DNA of 64,000 nucleotides from Saprospiraceae bacterium (GTDB lineage: Bacteria > Bacteroidota > Bacteroidia > Chitinophagales > Saprospiraceae), in assembly GCA_016717655.1 (NCBI GenBank), contig JADKFC010000010.1:152025-216024 (forward strand), read 5' to 3'. The position numbers and the translations under genes were made by a program. The notes under the pieces were generated by a model. The model had not been told where the DNA came from and searched no databases. It worked only from the letters and a program-made list of their open reading frames with translations. Positions 28,475 to 41,366 of the stretch are shown piece after piece. The first letter of the stretch is position 1; the number at the start of each line of letters is the position of its first letter.

Positions 28475-28771
28475 TTATTTTGCAAAGAGCCCACACACTA
28501 TGCCACCAATCAGACCAAGTCCGAGAATTGGTGCATATTGTTTTGTTACAATAGCATCAGGTAGACTTAAAACAAGACCCACAAGTCCACCTTTAATCCA
28601 ATTTGGCATTGGAAGATCCAAATTAAAAATAACGAATCCAATGGCAAATCTGCTAATGAATGATGCCGTCATCGCTCTCGATTTATCTTCAAAAGTCATA
28701 AAGACCATTGGAATAATAGACACAATTCCAAAAACAGTTCCAGCAATAAGCCCTTTGATTATATTATTCAT
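28475..28771 (-). CDS. small three-helix membrane protein
   Basis: A 98-residue hydrophobic protein with segments near 5-25, 38-52, 60-75 and 80-95, Gly-rich in the last. Begins 4 bp after the DUF5655 gene on the same strand, so it is its operon partner. No family or function recognised. Confidence 0.65.
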   Translation of the reverse strand: MNNIIKGLIAGTVFGIVSIIPMVFMTFEDKSRAMTASFISRFAIGFVIFNLDLPMPNWIKGGLVGLVLSLPDAIVTKQYAPILGLGLIGGIVCGLFAK

Positions 28772-28775
28772 TTCC

Positions 28776-29120
28776 CTATTTTTTTAGATCGTATGCTTCT
28801 TTGAGCCAAGTTAATATTTCATTGTCAACATCATTTGGTTTTGTCAACTTAATTGTATGATGAAAACGGTTTGTTGAGCCTTGTTCAATTTTGGAAACTC
28901 TTTCACTTGTTATTTTATAGTTTAAATGTACTTCAAGGTTTATATAATCTTTTCGAGTATAAACACCTGCAAATCCAAACCTGTTACCAAGATGAATGCT
29001 TGTCTTTTTTGGTTCTATTTTTATCTGACCGAATTCCTTGAGTCCTATTATTAATTTCTCGTAAATGTCGGTTACGATTTTCTCTTTGTCTTTTAAATGG
29101 TCAAGTTCTGTATATTCCAT
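28776..29120 (-). CDS. DUF5655 domain protein
   Basis: A 114-residue protein matching DUF5655: KKTSIHLGNRFGFAGVYTRKDYINLEVHL and TNRFHHTIKLTKPNDVD. This domain is often appended to larger proteins or found alone; its function is unknown. It heads a two-gene operon with the small membrane protein and shares an upstream motif with the PhnB-like lipoprotein gene. Confidence 0.8.
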   Translation of the reverse strand: MEYTELDHLKDKEKIVTDIYEKLIIGLKEFGQIKIEPKKTSIHLGNRFGFAGVYTRKDYINLEVHLNYKITSERVSKIEQGSTNRFHHTIKLTKPNDVDNEILTWLKEAYDLKK

Positions 29121-29452
29121 TTTAAAGTTGCTTTGTTATTTGCTCATTTTTGGATCGAATAGATTGTCGCAATCCAAGGGCGTTTATACAATCCTTCCTC
29201 ACCGCCGTTTCAAACAAATATACAAGTTTGTACACATATAATAAACATCTATAAAACTAAACTAGGATTCTACATATTTAACCGGGTAGAAAATCGCCTA
29301 CTGATAATTATGCAGAATTTTAAGCATAAAAATATAATCAGCCAAATAAAATATTGAATGAACATGCCCGTTGTTCTTTAAGTTGTGTTTTTCCGATATG
29401 AAGTCATAAAAGCCAAATTTTATTTGGAAACGAATTTATCAATAAATTATGT
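29121..29452. other. intergenic region with promoter motif
   Basis: No gene in these 330 bp. It contains the motif at 29212-29232 described separately; the rest is AT-rich with no strong hairpin. Confidence 0.5.
29212..29232 (-). promoter_or_regulatory. shared 21-bp promoter/operator motif, copy 1
   Basis: On the minus strand it reads TACAAACTTGTATATTTG plus three T: a TATATTTG -7 box overlapped by an imperfect palindrome TACAA-N2-TTGTA. It lies about 92-112 bp before the DUF5655 start. An identical 21-bp copy is at 30144-30164. Confidence 0.6.
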
Positions 29453-30046
29453 TTATTTAAGTTCGGCTAGAATTATCTTTTTTTGATTAAGTGTATTTTT
29501 TAATGCCTTATCTCTAACTTTAGGGTCATCGCTGTTTATTAAGTCAAAATATTCAACGGGAACAACCTGCCACGATAGACCATATTTATCTTTACACCAA
29601 CCACAAGAACTTTCTTGTCCTCCATTTGCTGTCAAGGCAGCCCAATAATAATCTACTTCAGCCTGGTCTTTGCAATTAATTACAAACGAAACAGATTCAT
29701 TAAACTTGAAGTAAGGACCTGCTGCCAAAATATTGAATTCTATTCCATTGATTTCGATAATCGCCGTTTCAAAGTCGCCGCCCCCTGCTTCTGGTGGATT
29801 TTTATATTTGCGATGATCTTTAAGTTTACCATCTTTAAAAATGGAGAGGTAATAATCTGCTACTGCCTTTGCATCTTTTGTTTCAACCCAAAGTGAGGGT
29901 GTTATTTTTTGGGTAATGGTACTTTTATTTTCAGTTGTTTGGCTGCTATTATGGATGGATGTGTCGGCGTTATTTGACTGACCTGAATTTGAACAAGAGC
30001 TTGTCAAACCAATAAAAAGGGATCCTAGAAGTAATAATTTGTACAT
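29453..30046 (-). CDS. lipid-anchored PhnB-like VOC protein
   Basis: A 197-residue protein that begins with a lipoprotein signal (GSLFIGLTSSCSNS, Cys near 18) and a Ser/Asn/Thr linker, then a PhnB/3-demethylubiquinone-methyltransferase-like VOC domain (residues about 48-165): TPSLWVETKDAKAVADYYL, FNILAAGPYFKFNESVSFVI and GGQESSCGWCKDKYGLSWQVVP. The family is usually cytoplasmic; attachment to an export signal is uncommon. Its promoter motif is shared with the DUF5655 operon. Catalytic activity is unknown. Confidence 0.82.
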   Translation of the reverse strand: MYKLLLLGSLFIGLTSSCSNSGQSNNADTSIHNSSQTTENKSTITQKITPSLWVETKDAKAVADYYLSIFKDGKLKDHRKYKNPPEAGGGDFETAIIEINGIEFNILAAGPYFKFNESVSFVINCKDQAEVDYYWAALTANGGQESSCGWCKDKYGLSWQVVPVEYFDLINSDDPKVRDKALKNTLNQKKIILAELK

Positions 30047-30143
30047 TTTTTTAATATTGATTATGGTTGTCTATTCATAAATAGTGTGTGTAAAGGTGTC
30101 AATATAAATTGTATCGTTGCAACCCCATTTCACATTGTTTCAT

Positions 30144-30164
30144 AAACAAATATACAAGTTTGTA
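30144..30164 (-). promoter_or_regulatory. shared 21-bp promoter/operator motif, copy 2
   Basis: Identical to 29212-29232, about 98-118 bp before the PhnB-like lipoprotein start. Weaker similarity extends some 20 bp downstream of both copies. Confidence 0.6.
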
Positions 30165-30172
30165 ATCATTTA

Positions 30173-30570
30173 CTAAGGTGTAAAAGCGCCTTCGCAATTA
30201 AGCTGGTCTGTTTTCGTTTTCTTAGTCAGGTAGACTTCAAGTTTTGGCCATTCCTCGAAATCATAGCCATCCAAATAAAGTATGGCTACCATAAGCTGTT
30301 CGATATAAAAGTTGTAAATAGCCGTAATTAAATGATTGTTGCCAAAGAATATTTTGAGGACAGTCCTAGGTCATCATTTTGAATCACGTGGAAAGTATAA
30401 GAGAGGCGAGCAAAAGGACCCATGTTGAAAATGTGATTTTTATAACTCTTCTTGTTTTGCAGTATTTACCCAATCGATACTAGAATTAAAACTAAGTCTT
30501 GCTGCCAAAGAGAACCATGGGCACTTATGCAATGGACTGCAGAAAGTTAAATTAACGTGAAGTAGACGTA
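30173..30570 (-). pseudogene. unrecognised gene remnant
   Basis: The minus strand carries coding-like sequence in pieces: LAARLSFNSSIDWVNTAKQE, then MGPFARLSYTFHVIQNDDLG, then NHLITAIYNFYIEQLMVAIL and a C-terminus ending KTDQLNCEGAFTP with TAG at 30173-30175. At least two one-base shifts (near 30355 and 30455) separate them. No family recognised. Either a decayed gene or an intact one with indel errors. Low confidence. Confidence 0.4.
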
Positions 30571-30631
30571 GTTACCAATCAATGAACAAAATACATTGAA
30601 AGATGTGAGTCTATAAAACCAAAATGGCATA

Positions 30632-31892
30632 CTAGTTTCCAGGCCTCACACTTCCGGCATTGATAAAATTTCCGTTAAAGCTTCCTGTTCCTTTGTAGAT
30701 GCCAGTATTGGTAAAGCTACCCAATCCCCCCTGATAGTTGAGATTTCCATTATTGCAGAGGGTGCCATCATTGAGGATCGAAGCCCCGACATTTACATTC
30801 AGGTTTTCAGACATCCAGGTCAATGTTTTACTTGTTGCAATCTGAAGGGAGGAAGGAATAGACAGATCATAACCATTTGCATCCAGGGACACAGATGTAG
30901 GAATAACGATGTCTTCTGTAACATTGGCCAGAAGCACAATGGTATCATTTTCAGCAGCAGCATTGATGGCATCCTGTAAGGTAAGATAGGAAGCACCTCC
31001 TATTATTTGGGCAATATAGTTTTCATTTTGGGTGATAATTACGATGCCGTTTCCTGTTTTGAAACCTGCCGTAAATGTTGGGTTGGCAAGTGTACCGGTC
31101 CAGGATGAACCGCCGCCGCCGCCACCGCCGCCACAATTGCCAACAGAAGTGCCACCACCGCCGTAATAGCCTCCACCACCGCCATTGGTACCGCCGTAGC
31201 TGTTGTAGCAAATACCGTTTTCCCAGGTATCTGAATTACCGCCTTGTCCGAATGATCCGTTTTGTCCGCAGATGCCTGTATAGCAAGTGTTGCAAGAACC
31301 GCCTCCACCGCTTGTAAGTCCACCGCCGCCAGCCCCACCTGAATGGCAGGAGGAATTTCCGGCACCACCGCTGATTCCGCCTTGGGTACCAGCACCACCA
31401 TAACCTGCCCCTCCGCCTCCACCGGCGTAATTGGCTCCAATGGTTCCGCCTCCTCCGGTACCACCGGCACGTGTTCCCACATCTGTGAAACCACCACCAC
31501 CTCCGCCACCGCCGACGATGATCCTGTCTGCAAGTGAAGTGCCAGTCATCCGTACATCAGAAGCGCCACCGCCATTTCGTGCTACAGCAGCATAGCCACT
31601 GCCACCACCGTTATATCCATCCTGGCCACCTACAAAAATATTCAATATTTGTCCAGGGGTAACGTTTAAATCACCAGTAGCCTGGCCTCCATTTCCACCG
31701 GCACCACCGGCACCTTGTGCTCCTGAAGCAGAGATGTTGATTGAATAAACACCGAGGAACCGTGTAGGTTTGCATAGAGCCGGTATAGTTATAAGTTATA
31801 ACTGTCTGTGCTATAGAAAGGTGTGATAAAAAGAGCAGGAACAACGCACTTAAAACATGGATGGGCCCAAGATTGCGAACCCAATAAAACAT
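30632..31892 (-). pseudogene. secreted glycine-rich repeat protein, one frameshift
   Basis: From ATG 31892 (MFYWVRNLGPIHVL, signal peptide ending LSIAQ) the frame is lost near 31755 after YTGSMQTYTVP and resumes as GVYSINISASGAQGAGGAGG; the repaired product is 419 residues. Residues 60-230 are extremely Gly/Ala-rich with GGGGGYYGGGG blocks, like the glycine-rich domain found in ALK-type receptors and in many Bacteroidota secreted proteins. The tail is beta-rich (ATSKTLTWMSENLNVNVGAS) and stops at NAGSVRPGN without a clear T9SS domain, so the 3' end may also be altered. Confidence 0.75.
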
Positions 31893-32182
31893 CTTGTGTG
31901 TGGGAGCATTTTGATGATTGATCATTGCGGAAAAGAATTTGAACCAAAGGTATTTATTTGGAGCAATTTTTCCTAGGATTTCCTTGGATTTGTTTCCATA
32001 ATCCATTTCCAAGAAATTGATAATTAATACTATATACCTTAAATATTTATATATTTATTTAGCAATGGTGTTGAAAATGGAAGATATATTGGACTGAATT
32101 TTTTTGTAAAATGTAATGGTGTTATGTCTTTGAATTAAGGCCTATAGAAAGGACCAAATGGCTATTTGATGGTGGCATACAT

Positions 32183-32815
32183 CTAATTGCGTTTCTGATA
32201 TTTGAATTCAAAACCATTGGAAAGGAGAGTGAGACTGGTTAACGACAGTTCCTTTATATCATAGGTTTCGACACCATATTTATAGAAAATATCCCCATTG
32301 ATGTTTTTGGAAAGTTTAACATAGATTTCATAGGTGCCCGGATTTGCCACATAAAAATTATGGCTTGAGTATCCACTGGAAGAAACCGAATAACTTTTGG
32401 GGCCATCAAAGCTGCGCTTATAAATGTGTTTGCCATTGTTATGTCTGGTAATTATATCTGGATATTCACCGGTAATGAGGACTTCATTCAGCTCAATATT
32501 TTCAATGACTTTTCCGGATTTTTCATCCAGGGCGTGAATAGTAAGTTCAACATCATTTGATTTTGAAGTATGGTAAACGACCATAGGATTGATCAGTGAA
32601 TCATATTTTAGGATGAGTTGATTACCCACGATCGAATATTTTCCTGAGCCGACTTCATTGCCCACACAAAATGATTCGATGAATTTGAAGGTAGAATCTT
32701 TTTCTAGGGTAAGACTAACATAATTCAAAAATTCATCGCGAACATAGACACCGGTTTGTCCCTGAGCTTTGAATGTACATAATAGCAAGGCAAAGTATAA
32801 AGATAGTTTAATCAA
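32183..32815 (-). CDS. secreted hypothetical protein
   Basis: A 210-residue protein with signal peptide MIKLSLYFALLLCTFKAQGQ. The middle section (SGKYSIVGNQLILKYDSLI) resembles the small beta-sandwich found in Bacteroidota proteins of unknown function; the C-terminal half looks like a carboxypeptidase-regulatory-like beta domain. Alone on the minus strand between the glycine-rich and protease genes. Confidence 0.7.
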   Translation of the reverse strand: MIKLSLYFALLLCTFKAQGQTGVYVRDEFLNYVSLTLEKDSTFKFIESFCVGNEVGSGKYSIVGNQLILKYDSLINPMVVYHTSKSNDVELTIHALDEKSGKVIENIELNEVLITGEYPDIITRHNNGKHIYKRSFDGPKSYSVSSSGYSSHNFYVANPGTYEIYVKLSKNINGDIFYKYGVETYDIKELSLTSLTLLSNGFEFKYQKRN

Positions 32816-33029
32816 AGTAGTGAATTTTAAATAGAAACTTTAGTCTATTCAATATTATTGTTTAGCGAGTATTTTTTAATACATAGGGATTATAGGTAAT
32901 TTTATCGGGATACATTTAAACGTAACCTAATATCTCGGTAGTTATCGTAAGAATACGTTTACCAAAAACAGGTAAAAAAAATAAAATAATAAGCGCAAGC
33001 CTTATTATGGACAATTGCCATTAGCCTTC

Positions 33030-34404
33030 TTAGTTTTCATTTTTATAAATGATGTCCAAAAGAAAGTCAAATTGATTATCCTTTTGAAGTAAAAAATGTT
33101 CTATGCTACTATCCACCATGTATGTTGGTAGTAAGCCTGAACCATCATTTTTTTGTATATTGGTCATAATGAAACGTTTTGTGGGAATTTGTACATTAAT
33201 CTTGGTGTTGGGGAGTTCGAAATCCTTTGCATAACCTGCCAAAACATGGGGGTTACCGCCAGATTCTGTACCCACAAAAACGGTGTTGGTATTTTCTCTC
33301 AAACAAGATGAAAAAATAACGGAATTGGAAAAACTTCCTCCATTCAACAAAACATATATTTTTCCTTTAAATTGATTTTTAAAGGGAGTGTGTATGCCCA
33401 TGGAAGGACCTTTGGCTGCTACTAGCCTGCCATTTTTAATCTTCTCATATTGATTTACCACTTTAAATGGTTTTGGAATTAAGTACTTTAATAGATACAC
33501 ACCGTTTTCAACATCACCGCCTTGATTGTTTCTAAGGTCAATAACTAAATTTTGGGCTTTACTCTTTATAATACTGTTCAGTATATTTTTAATTTCTTTT
33601 TATAAAATTCTGATTGTATTCACTCTTTAAAATATCGGTATGAAAGTCTTTAATGGTCAAAATGGCAACCCGTTTTGTGCTATCATATTTCAAGTCAATG
33701 CCTTTTTCATTTTGAGTTTTAGAATTTAAATACAAGTCGTTTTTTTGACGATAAAAGTATATGCTATCTTTTGGAAGCGCCGATGTTATGACAGTGTATT
33801 TACGATCGCTGTTTGTGTAGCTGATCTGAAAGGAAGAAGGATGGCCGAATTGATAACTGTAATATTCCCGGAAATAGGTATCTAAAATCCATTTTGCATA
33901 AGAAAGATTTTTACCATCTCTCACTTGCCTTTTTAATAATTTTTCTATTATTGATGAAGCAGCTAGGCCATTTATACTATCAATAATTGTTCCATCTTCC
34001 AATAGTTTGGTTTTCGTGCAATTCATTTTAACATACAGATTTTGATCCACAAATCCTATTTGAAAGGGTAAAAACTTGCTATGGGTATTGTGATAGTCGG
34101 TAAAACTGTTGCTGGGTAAGATCAAGGTATGACCATCTTTAACAATATTACTGGATAATGTGATTTTTGAATAAAATTCAGCCTCCGTTAGTGGTTTATT
34201 GATAGAATTAGAAATACTGTCAAAAAAGAAATTTATTTGATCTTTGGGTGCGTATAAATAAAGGTTGGGGTGTTGCCTTTCAAGATTGATTTTATAAAAA
34301 TGAAGATCACTTTTTAATTCTTCTTCAGAAAATAGTCTTTGGGATGAGATGTTTATTTGGAGTAAAAGGACTAAAAATAGAGGAGCCAAGAATTTTTTTA
34401 TCAT
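33030..34404 (-). pseudogene. S41 family peptidase, one frameshift
   Basis: From ATG 34404 (MIKKFLAPLFLVLLLQINIS, signal peptide) the frame is lost at an A run near 33605 (one A too many) and continues as KEIKNILNSIIKSKAQNL, giving a repaired 457-residue product. The C-terminal half has S41 features: VIDLRNNQGGD, the nucleophile-bearing GGSFSNSVIFSSCL and VGTESGG. The N-terminal half (residues 20-250) includes a helical lid and VKDGHTLILPSNSF. Likely a tail-specific-type protease or family member outside the cytoplasm. The break is in a homopolymer. Confidence 0.8.
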
Positions 34405-34940
34405 ATTGAATTTGCTTTGTTTGAAGTTGTTGGTTTTTCCTGTTATGCAAACCATGTGATATCAAATTTGGGGTGTCTGGTTTATCAATCTTATAATTTA
34501 TACCAACCGATACATTTTATCGCTGTTAATGGCAACCTCAATCTTAGGCTTGCACAATTGAAGTATTAACAAATATATAAATTAATAAACTTTTTACAGA
34601 CCCCTAATTTTGAGTATGCCCAAAGAGGTCGTTTTTTCCAATGTTGAGTCATTGTAAAATTGAAAAATTTTCCCCATAAAGTATGAAATAGTTTTTCTTT
34701 TCGAAATAGTAATGAGAGTATCTGCAATCAAAGCCGACCCAGCAAAATTTAATTTGGCATTTAACATTGTGTGCTATCCGGACAATCTTCAGAGTAACGT
34801 TTTATCCCGCCTTAATTCATCCTCTTATATTCATTGGGTGACTGCCCTTTTTAAAGAAAGGGGGTTAACCACGGCTCTTCCCGGTTTTGGCAAAGGGTTT
34901 TTGCGTACTTTTGGAGTGGTTTTGGGGGGTTTCCGGTTTT
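34405..34940. other. intergenic region leading into artefact
   Basis: No recognised gene. Sequence is normal and AT-rich until about 34850, after which G runs lengthen progressively toward the homopolymer block. Confidence 0.5.
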
Positions 34941-36325
<1,385 letters not shown>

Positions 36326-36602
36326 CTTAAAAAACAAAACTGACTTTTTGTGTATAGTGATGGATAAGATGTTGAAGGAATGTTAAAAGTGTGGACAATT
36401 GACCTATCTGATGGTAACCATGAGTATGCCATAGAAACTTAGACTCGCAGTGAAAAATTACTTGCTTTTATTAAGTTGAACAATAAGTGTTGCATGGATG
36501 AAGCTATGTACACATTTAGCAACTTTACATTGGATATAATTGAGATGAGCTGGATATGCTTATTAAGCGATAGGTTTCAGAAAATTGTACGAAAATCGGC
36601 TA
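36326..36602. other. short region with no firm gene
   Basis: Ordinary sequence resumes after the artefact. A plus-strand fragment (KVWTIDLSDGNHEYAIET, stop near 36438) looks coding but is too short to assign. Nothing else seen. Confidence 0.35.
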
Positions 36603-36935
36603 TTAAAAGTAAGTCTCAACCGCAAACTTATATTGCTCGATATATATTTGTTTGATGGCAGAAAGATTGTTTTGTTCGTAAAACAGCAGCATGGCTTTTT
36701 TATATTCCAATGAATCAACTGTTCTAAAGGACAGGGGACAGTGTTTTTCCTGCATCAATAATGCATTGGATACAATTCTGGCTGTTCTTTTATTTCCGTC
36801 CATAAAGGGTTGGATGTATGAAATCAAGGCAAGAGCCAGCAGTGATTTTTCAAATGTATTTTTATGGTCAGTGATAATAGTACAAGCTGCATTTAGTGCG
36901 TTTGAAATTTTGGGACAGATGAAATGAGTTTGATT
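36603..36935 (-). pseudogene. Fic family protein, C-terminal fragment
   Basis: Coding-like sequence without a start: HFICPKISNALNAACTI, a helix with FEKSLLALALISY, then the Fic-type motif QPFMDGNKRTAR and the tail KKAMLLFYEQNNLSAIKQIY to TAA at 36603. It matches the C-terminal part of the Fic proteins in which the catalytic His of HPFxDGN is replaced by Gln, so even complete members may not be classical AMP-transferases. Upstream the sequence runs directly into the end of the LRR gene (stop at 36947) with no ATG, so about the first two-thirds are missing. Confidence 0.75.
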
Positions 36936-36946
36936 TTCTATTACCT

Positions 36947-39900
36947 TTATTCAATCACAAACCTACCCACCTGTACTTTGTTGCGGGTATATATTTTTAG
37001 CACATAACTTCCATCTGGCAGATGTTTTACTTCTATTTCGTTACCAGGAAACAAAGAGCTCTGTAGTAGCCTTCCATCAATTGAAAATACTTCTGCTTTA
37101 TAAACGAGGTCAGAACTCAAATATCCTACTGTATTGGCAGTTGGATTTGGGAAAACTTCAAAATGAGCAGTTTCGGTTTCATCGTGAATTAGATCAGGAA
37201 TGGCAACAACGGTTTTGGCTTCGTTGGTTAGTACAGGTAAGTTGTAATCGAAGTAGATATTGGCCTCATTTTTCAGTTCGGCACCCAAATCCAGGTTGGG
37301 CTTTGTTTTAATTTTAAAAGTGATATAACCATCATTCTCCTCATCATTAAACGGCAGTTCTATTTTTTCAAAAATAAATTCTACTACATTGCCTTTGATG
37401 CGAGCCCAGGCTTCGTGACTAGAATCAGTAATTTGCAAAGAGGACACATCAAATTTACTTGTATCAATTACATCTTTGACCACGATGTTTTCGGCTGCAT
37501 AGTTACCGGTGTTTTCAAATCGGATCATGTAGTGTACGTAGTCGCCCACCATTTCAGGTGTGATGGCATTGCCTTGAAGGCAGGTTTTATCGTTGGGGTC
37601 ATAAGAACCCACCACGATTTGTTTTAAAGTAAAATCATGGTTGGTGGTATTACAGGAAAAGACAAGTTCATCTCCTGCATTAATGGGCGGATTATCAAAG
37701 GGAGAATTTATCCTAAACTCCACATTGAATTTGCGGGTTTCATATGGCAATAAATCGATATAATTCCAGGAAAGTGATTCATCACCTTGGTTTGTTGGTG
37801 CTAAATCTGAAGAAACAAAATCCATTTTCGTACCTTCAAATTCAAAATTTATTATTCCGTTTTCGATCTGATTTCCTGTATTGGTTATAACAATTGAGTA
37901 CTGTGTATTGAAGCCAGGTCGGGCGGGTGGAGATTTTGGAGAAATTGACAGATCAATATTCGATATTACATCTTTTGGAGTAAAACAAAAATCCTGAATG
38001 TACTGATTTTGAGAGAAGGGAGGGCTGAGTATATAAGAAGTTGGATTGACTGTAAAATGAGTTTGATTTTCGAGGCTTGGTTGAATGGTGTGTGTACCTG
38101 TTTGGAATGGAAAGAAGTAAGACCCTGATGAGTTGGCTATGAGGGTTCCACTTTCTGTGCCACCTGTAATAGTAAATTTTACGTTGGGAATTTTGATATC
38201 GTTTGAATCGCAGCCATTGTTGTCCACATCGAGAATGTTATTACCAATCAGTGAGTAAAAAATACTCCCAGGAGTAAAGGTACAATAGCTATTTACTTCA
38301 CAATTTTGAATACCCAATGAATTGAGTTTTGACTTAATAGCTGTAATGTTTTTATCGCTGCAACAAATGTACTTGAGGTTGGGGTTGTAGATGGGTAGAT
38401 CTCCATAAAAAGGGCCTGTTGCATTATTAAATACCCATTGATCTTTTGAAATGACAAATTCCAAAGGGTATTTAAATTGAAAATCGATTTTAGCTTTGGA
38501 AGGCTTTCAAGTTTTAGATACTTTAAATCTTTATTGTTAGAAATATCAAGGAGTTCAAGTTTTAAGTTATGTAATGTCAATTCTTTAAATGAATTATTAT
38601 TACAATATATACGATTCATATTTGGAATTCCTTCCAAGTACATTTTATCAATGCTATTATTACCACAACGCAATTCTCTGAATAAGTTGAGATTAAGAAG
38701 GTTTATATTATTAATATTATTATATGAGCAATCAAATAAGATTAGTTTGCTATGATTTATTAAATTTAATGTGTCACTAATTTTATTATTTTGACAATAT
38801 ACAAAATTGACATTAGGATAAAGTCCAAGTGTTAACTTTGAAAGTTGATTATTGAAAGCTTTCAGGTTTTTCAAATTTGGCAAACTGTCTATGAGATTAT
38901 TAATTAGATTGTTTGAGCAGTCTAAATTTTGTAAATTTAAGCAATTTTTAATTGTTAAAGTTTCCAAATTATTGTGTTGACAATTCAACTGAGTTATCGA
39001 AGGTAAATTTGATAGGTTCAATTTTGAAATTTGATTATTGCTACAATCAAGTTCTGTGATAAGGGGCAAATCAGTAACTTGCAAACTATCTAATTTATTT
39101 AAATTGCAAAATAAAGTATGCAGCTTTTTTAAGCTGTCGATCTTTAATTTTCTTAATTTTGTTTCAAGAATATAAACCATGTTTATATTTATTAAGTGAT
39201 TAATGTCAATATTTTCAATATTGTTTTTTTCCAAATATAAGTATTTAAGATTTGGAGCATTATTTATATCTATGGATATTAACTTATCTTGAACACTTTG
39301 TAAATGAATTAAATTGGGTAGATTGTTTAATATCATTTTTGCAGGTGTAGTATTATTTTCACTAATAATACTAGTTAAATTCGGAAATTCCTTAAAACAC
39401 AAACTATCGAATTCGTTATTATATAAATTTATTTCTCTTATAACCTTTTTTGATTCGAATACAATATCTTTCAATAAAAGATTTCTACATTCAATCTCTG
39501 TAAAGCCAATATCTGCTGTCAAGACCAAGGTATCCATAACATTGAATTGTAATAACGGAGCAGCCAGATAAAGCTTTTTTTTATTTGGAAAATTTGTTAA
39601 TATTAATTTATTTAGATTACGCAATAAAACACCTGGGCTTATTTTTATATATTGGGTGCTATCTGCAGCTGTATCCCAAATGGAAGTAGAAATTAGTGAG
39701 TTGTCGATTAGCAGCACTCCATCTTCTTTATAAAGAGAGATCAAGTAATTAATATTTCTTATATTTAATTGTGTTTTACCAAAACAATAAACAGAACTTA
39801 ATTTTGGCAAAGAATCTAATGTAACTATTGACAATGAATCATTATGTGAAACATATATTAAACTAAGTGATTTTAAATTATTTGTGCTCAGTTCTTTTAA

Positions 39901-41197
39901 GTGAGTGGAGATGCATACTAACTCAGCTAAATTTATTAGGGAGTCTGTATTAAGATGTATTAAAGGATTATAACTACAATTTAGTTTTTTAAGATTTTTG
40001 TTTTGGTGAAAATTTAAAACAGTTAGTAAATTATTGCTGCAGTCAAAATTGTTTATATGTTTAATAGAAAACAAATTTGGATTTGTTAATAAATTATTGC
40101 TGCAATTAAATTCAAGTATATTACTATTTGAATCTAATTTGATATCAGATAATAAATTGAATTGGCATTTTAGTTCTGTTAATAATGGAGATGTTGATGC
40201 ATTTAAACTTTTAATGGAATTATAACTACAATCAAGTTGAGTTAAGGAAGGTAATGAATCCATGTTTAATTCATTTATTTCGCTTTGTGCAACATCTAAA
40301 ATGTTTATTAATGGCAAATTATTCACAGATAATTTTTGGATTTTGGAAGCTGATGAAGTTAAAGAAATTACTTTGGATAAATTTTCGCACTTAAGATTTT
40401 CTATATTAGAATTTTCAATTCCTATTTCAGTAATATTATTTAAGCCAGATATATGAACATATTTTATTTTTCTTAGATCTATATTGAGGGTATTTATAGA
40501 GTTCAGCGGTGAATTTATAAGAAGCAATGTGTCTGACAAGCGATCATATATTGGATAGTATTTTAATTTGGGTAGATTGATTATAGATAAGGACATATCT
40601 ATTAGTGGTGATTGTATATATTCTAATTTCTCTAGATTTTTAAACTTGCAACGATGACCTTGATTTATTTTGAGTAAAGTAAGAGCGGGCAAATTATCAA
40701 CATAGCAATAATTGATGATTAGCTTGGCATTAATTTGGATTAATTTGGGAAGATTAGTCAATTTTAAAGTCTCAAGAAAACCTGCACTACCCAAATCTAT
40801 AAGCTCAACTAAAGCTGGAAGACTATTTAATTCTATATTCTTTGTCTGATTAAAAATTATTGAGATTGATTCTAATTTTTCATAATTTGTTAAATTTAAA
40901 TTCGATACTTTACAATACGGAAATTTTATTTTTTTTAAGTTGACGAATTTATCAATTCCTGTTAAATCTGAAAAAAGACCAGAGAAAATTAGAAATTGTA
41001 TTTTTGTTGCTTCTACTTGATCAATTTCACCATCATTATTTTCATCTGCATCCATATCGCCTATGCCATCATTATTGCTGTCAACTGTCAACTCTTTTAA
41101 TAAAAGAGACTAATATAGAGTCAGGTATATACACATTTTGCGCTGAAGTTAATTGACATAGACCAAGTAGGATAAAAGTTGCAATCAATTTTTTCAT
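36947..41197 (-). pseudogene. giant LRR surface protein with T9SS domain, two frameshifts
   Basis: From ATG 41197 (MKKLIATFILLGLCQLTSAQ, signal peptide) to 36947, a repaired product of 1416 residues. Shifts lie near 41098 (one extra A) and 38488 (one A missing in a run). Order: a short Asp/Asn calcium-type segment (DSNNDGIGDMDADENNDGEI), about 800 residues of leucine-rich repeats (units like LPSLTQLDCSYNSIKSLNAS), a SdrD/CARDB-like beta domain, a DUF7619 domain (SYDPNDKTCL to NEANIYFDYNLPVLTNEA) and a T9SS type-A sorting domain from FEVFPNPTANTVGYLSSDLV to the end. It is probably a cell-surface adhesion or interaction protein. Function inferred only from architecture. Confidence 0.85.
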
Positions 41198-41366
41198 AAG
41201 AAACCTCTTTATTTATATACTTAATGTAGTTAATCAAATCAACATTTATTTACTGATACGTTTATCTTAGATCAAGATGGCAAAGAAATCTTCCCAAATA
41301 TAATTTTTATTTAGTTGGTTTCATAATTAATCTGGAGATTAATAGTTTGAACTCTAATATTGAAAA
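41198..41366. other. intergenic region upstream of LRR gene
   Basis: AT-rich; no gene or clear promoter box seen. Confidence 0.4.
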
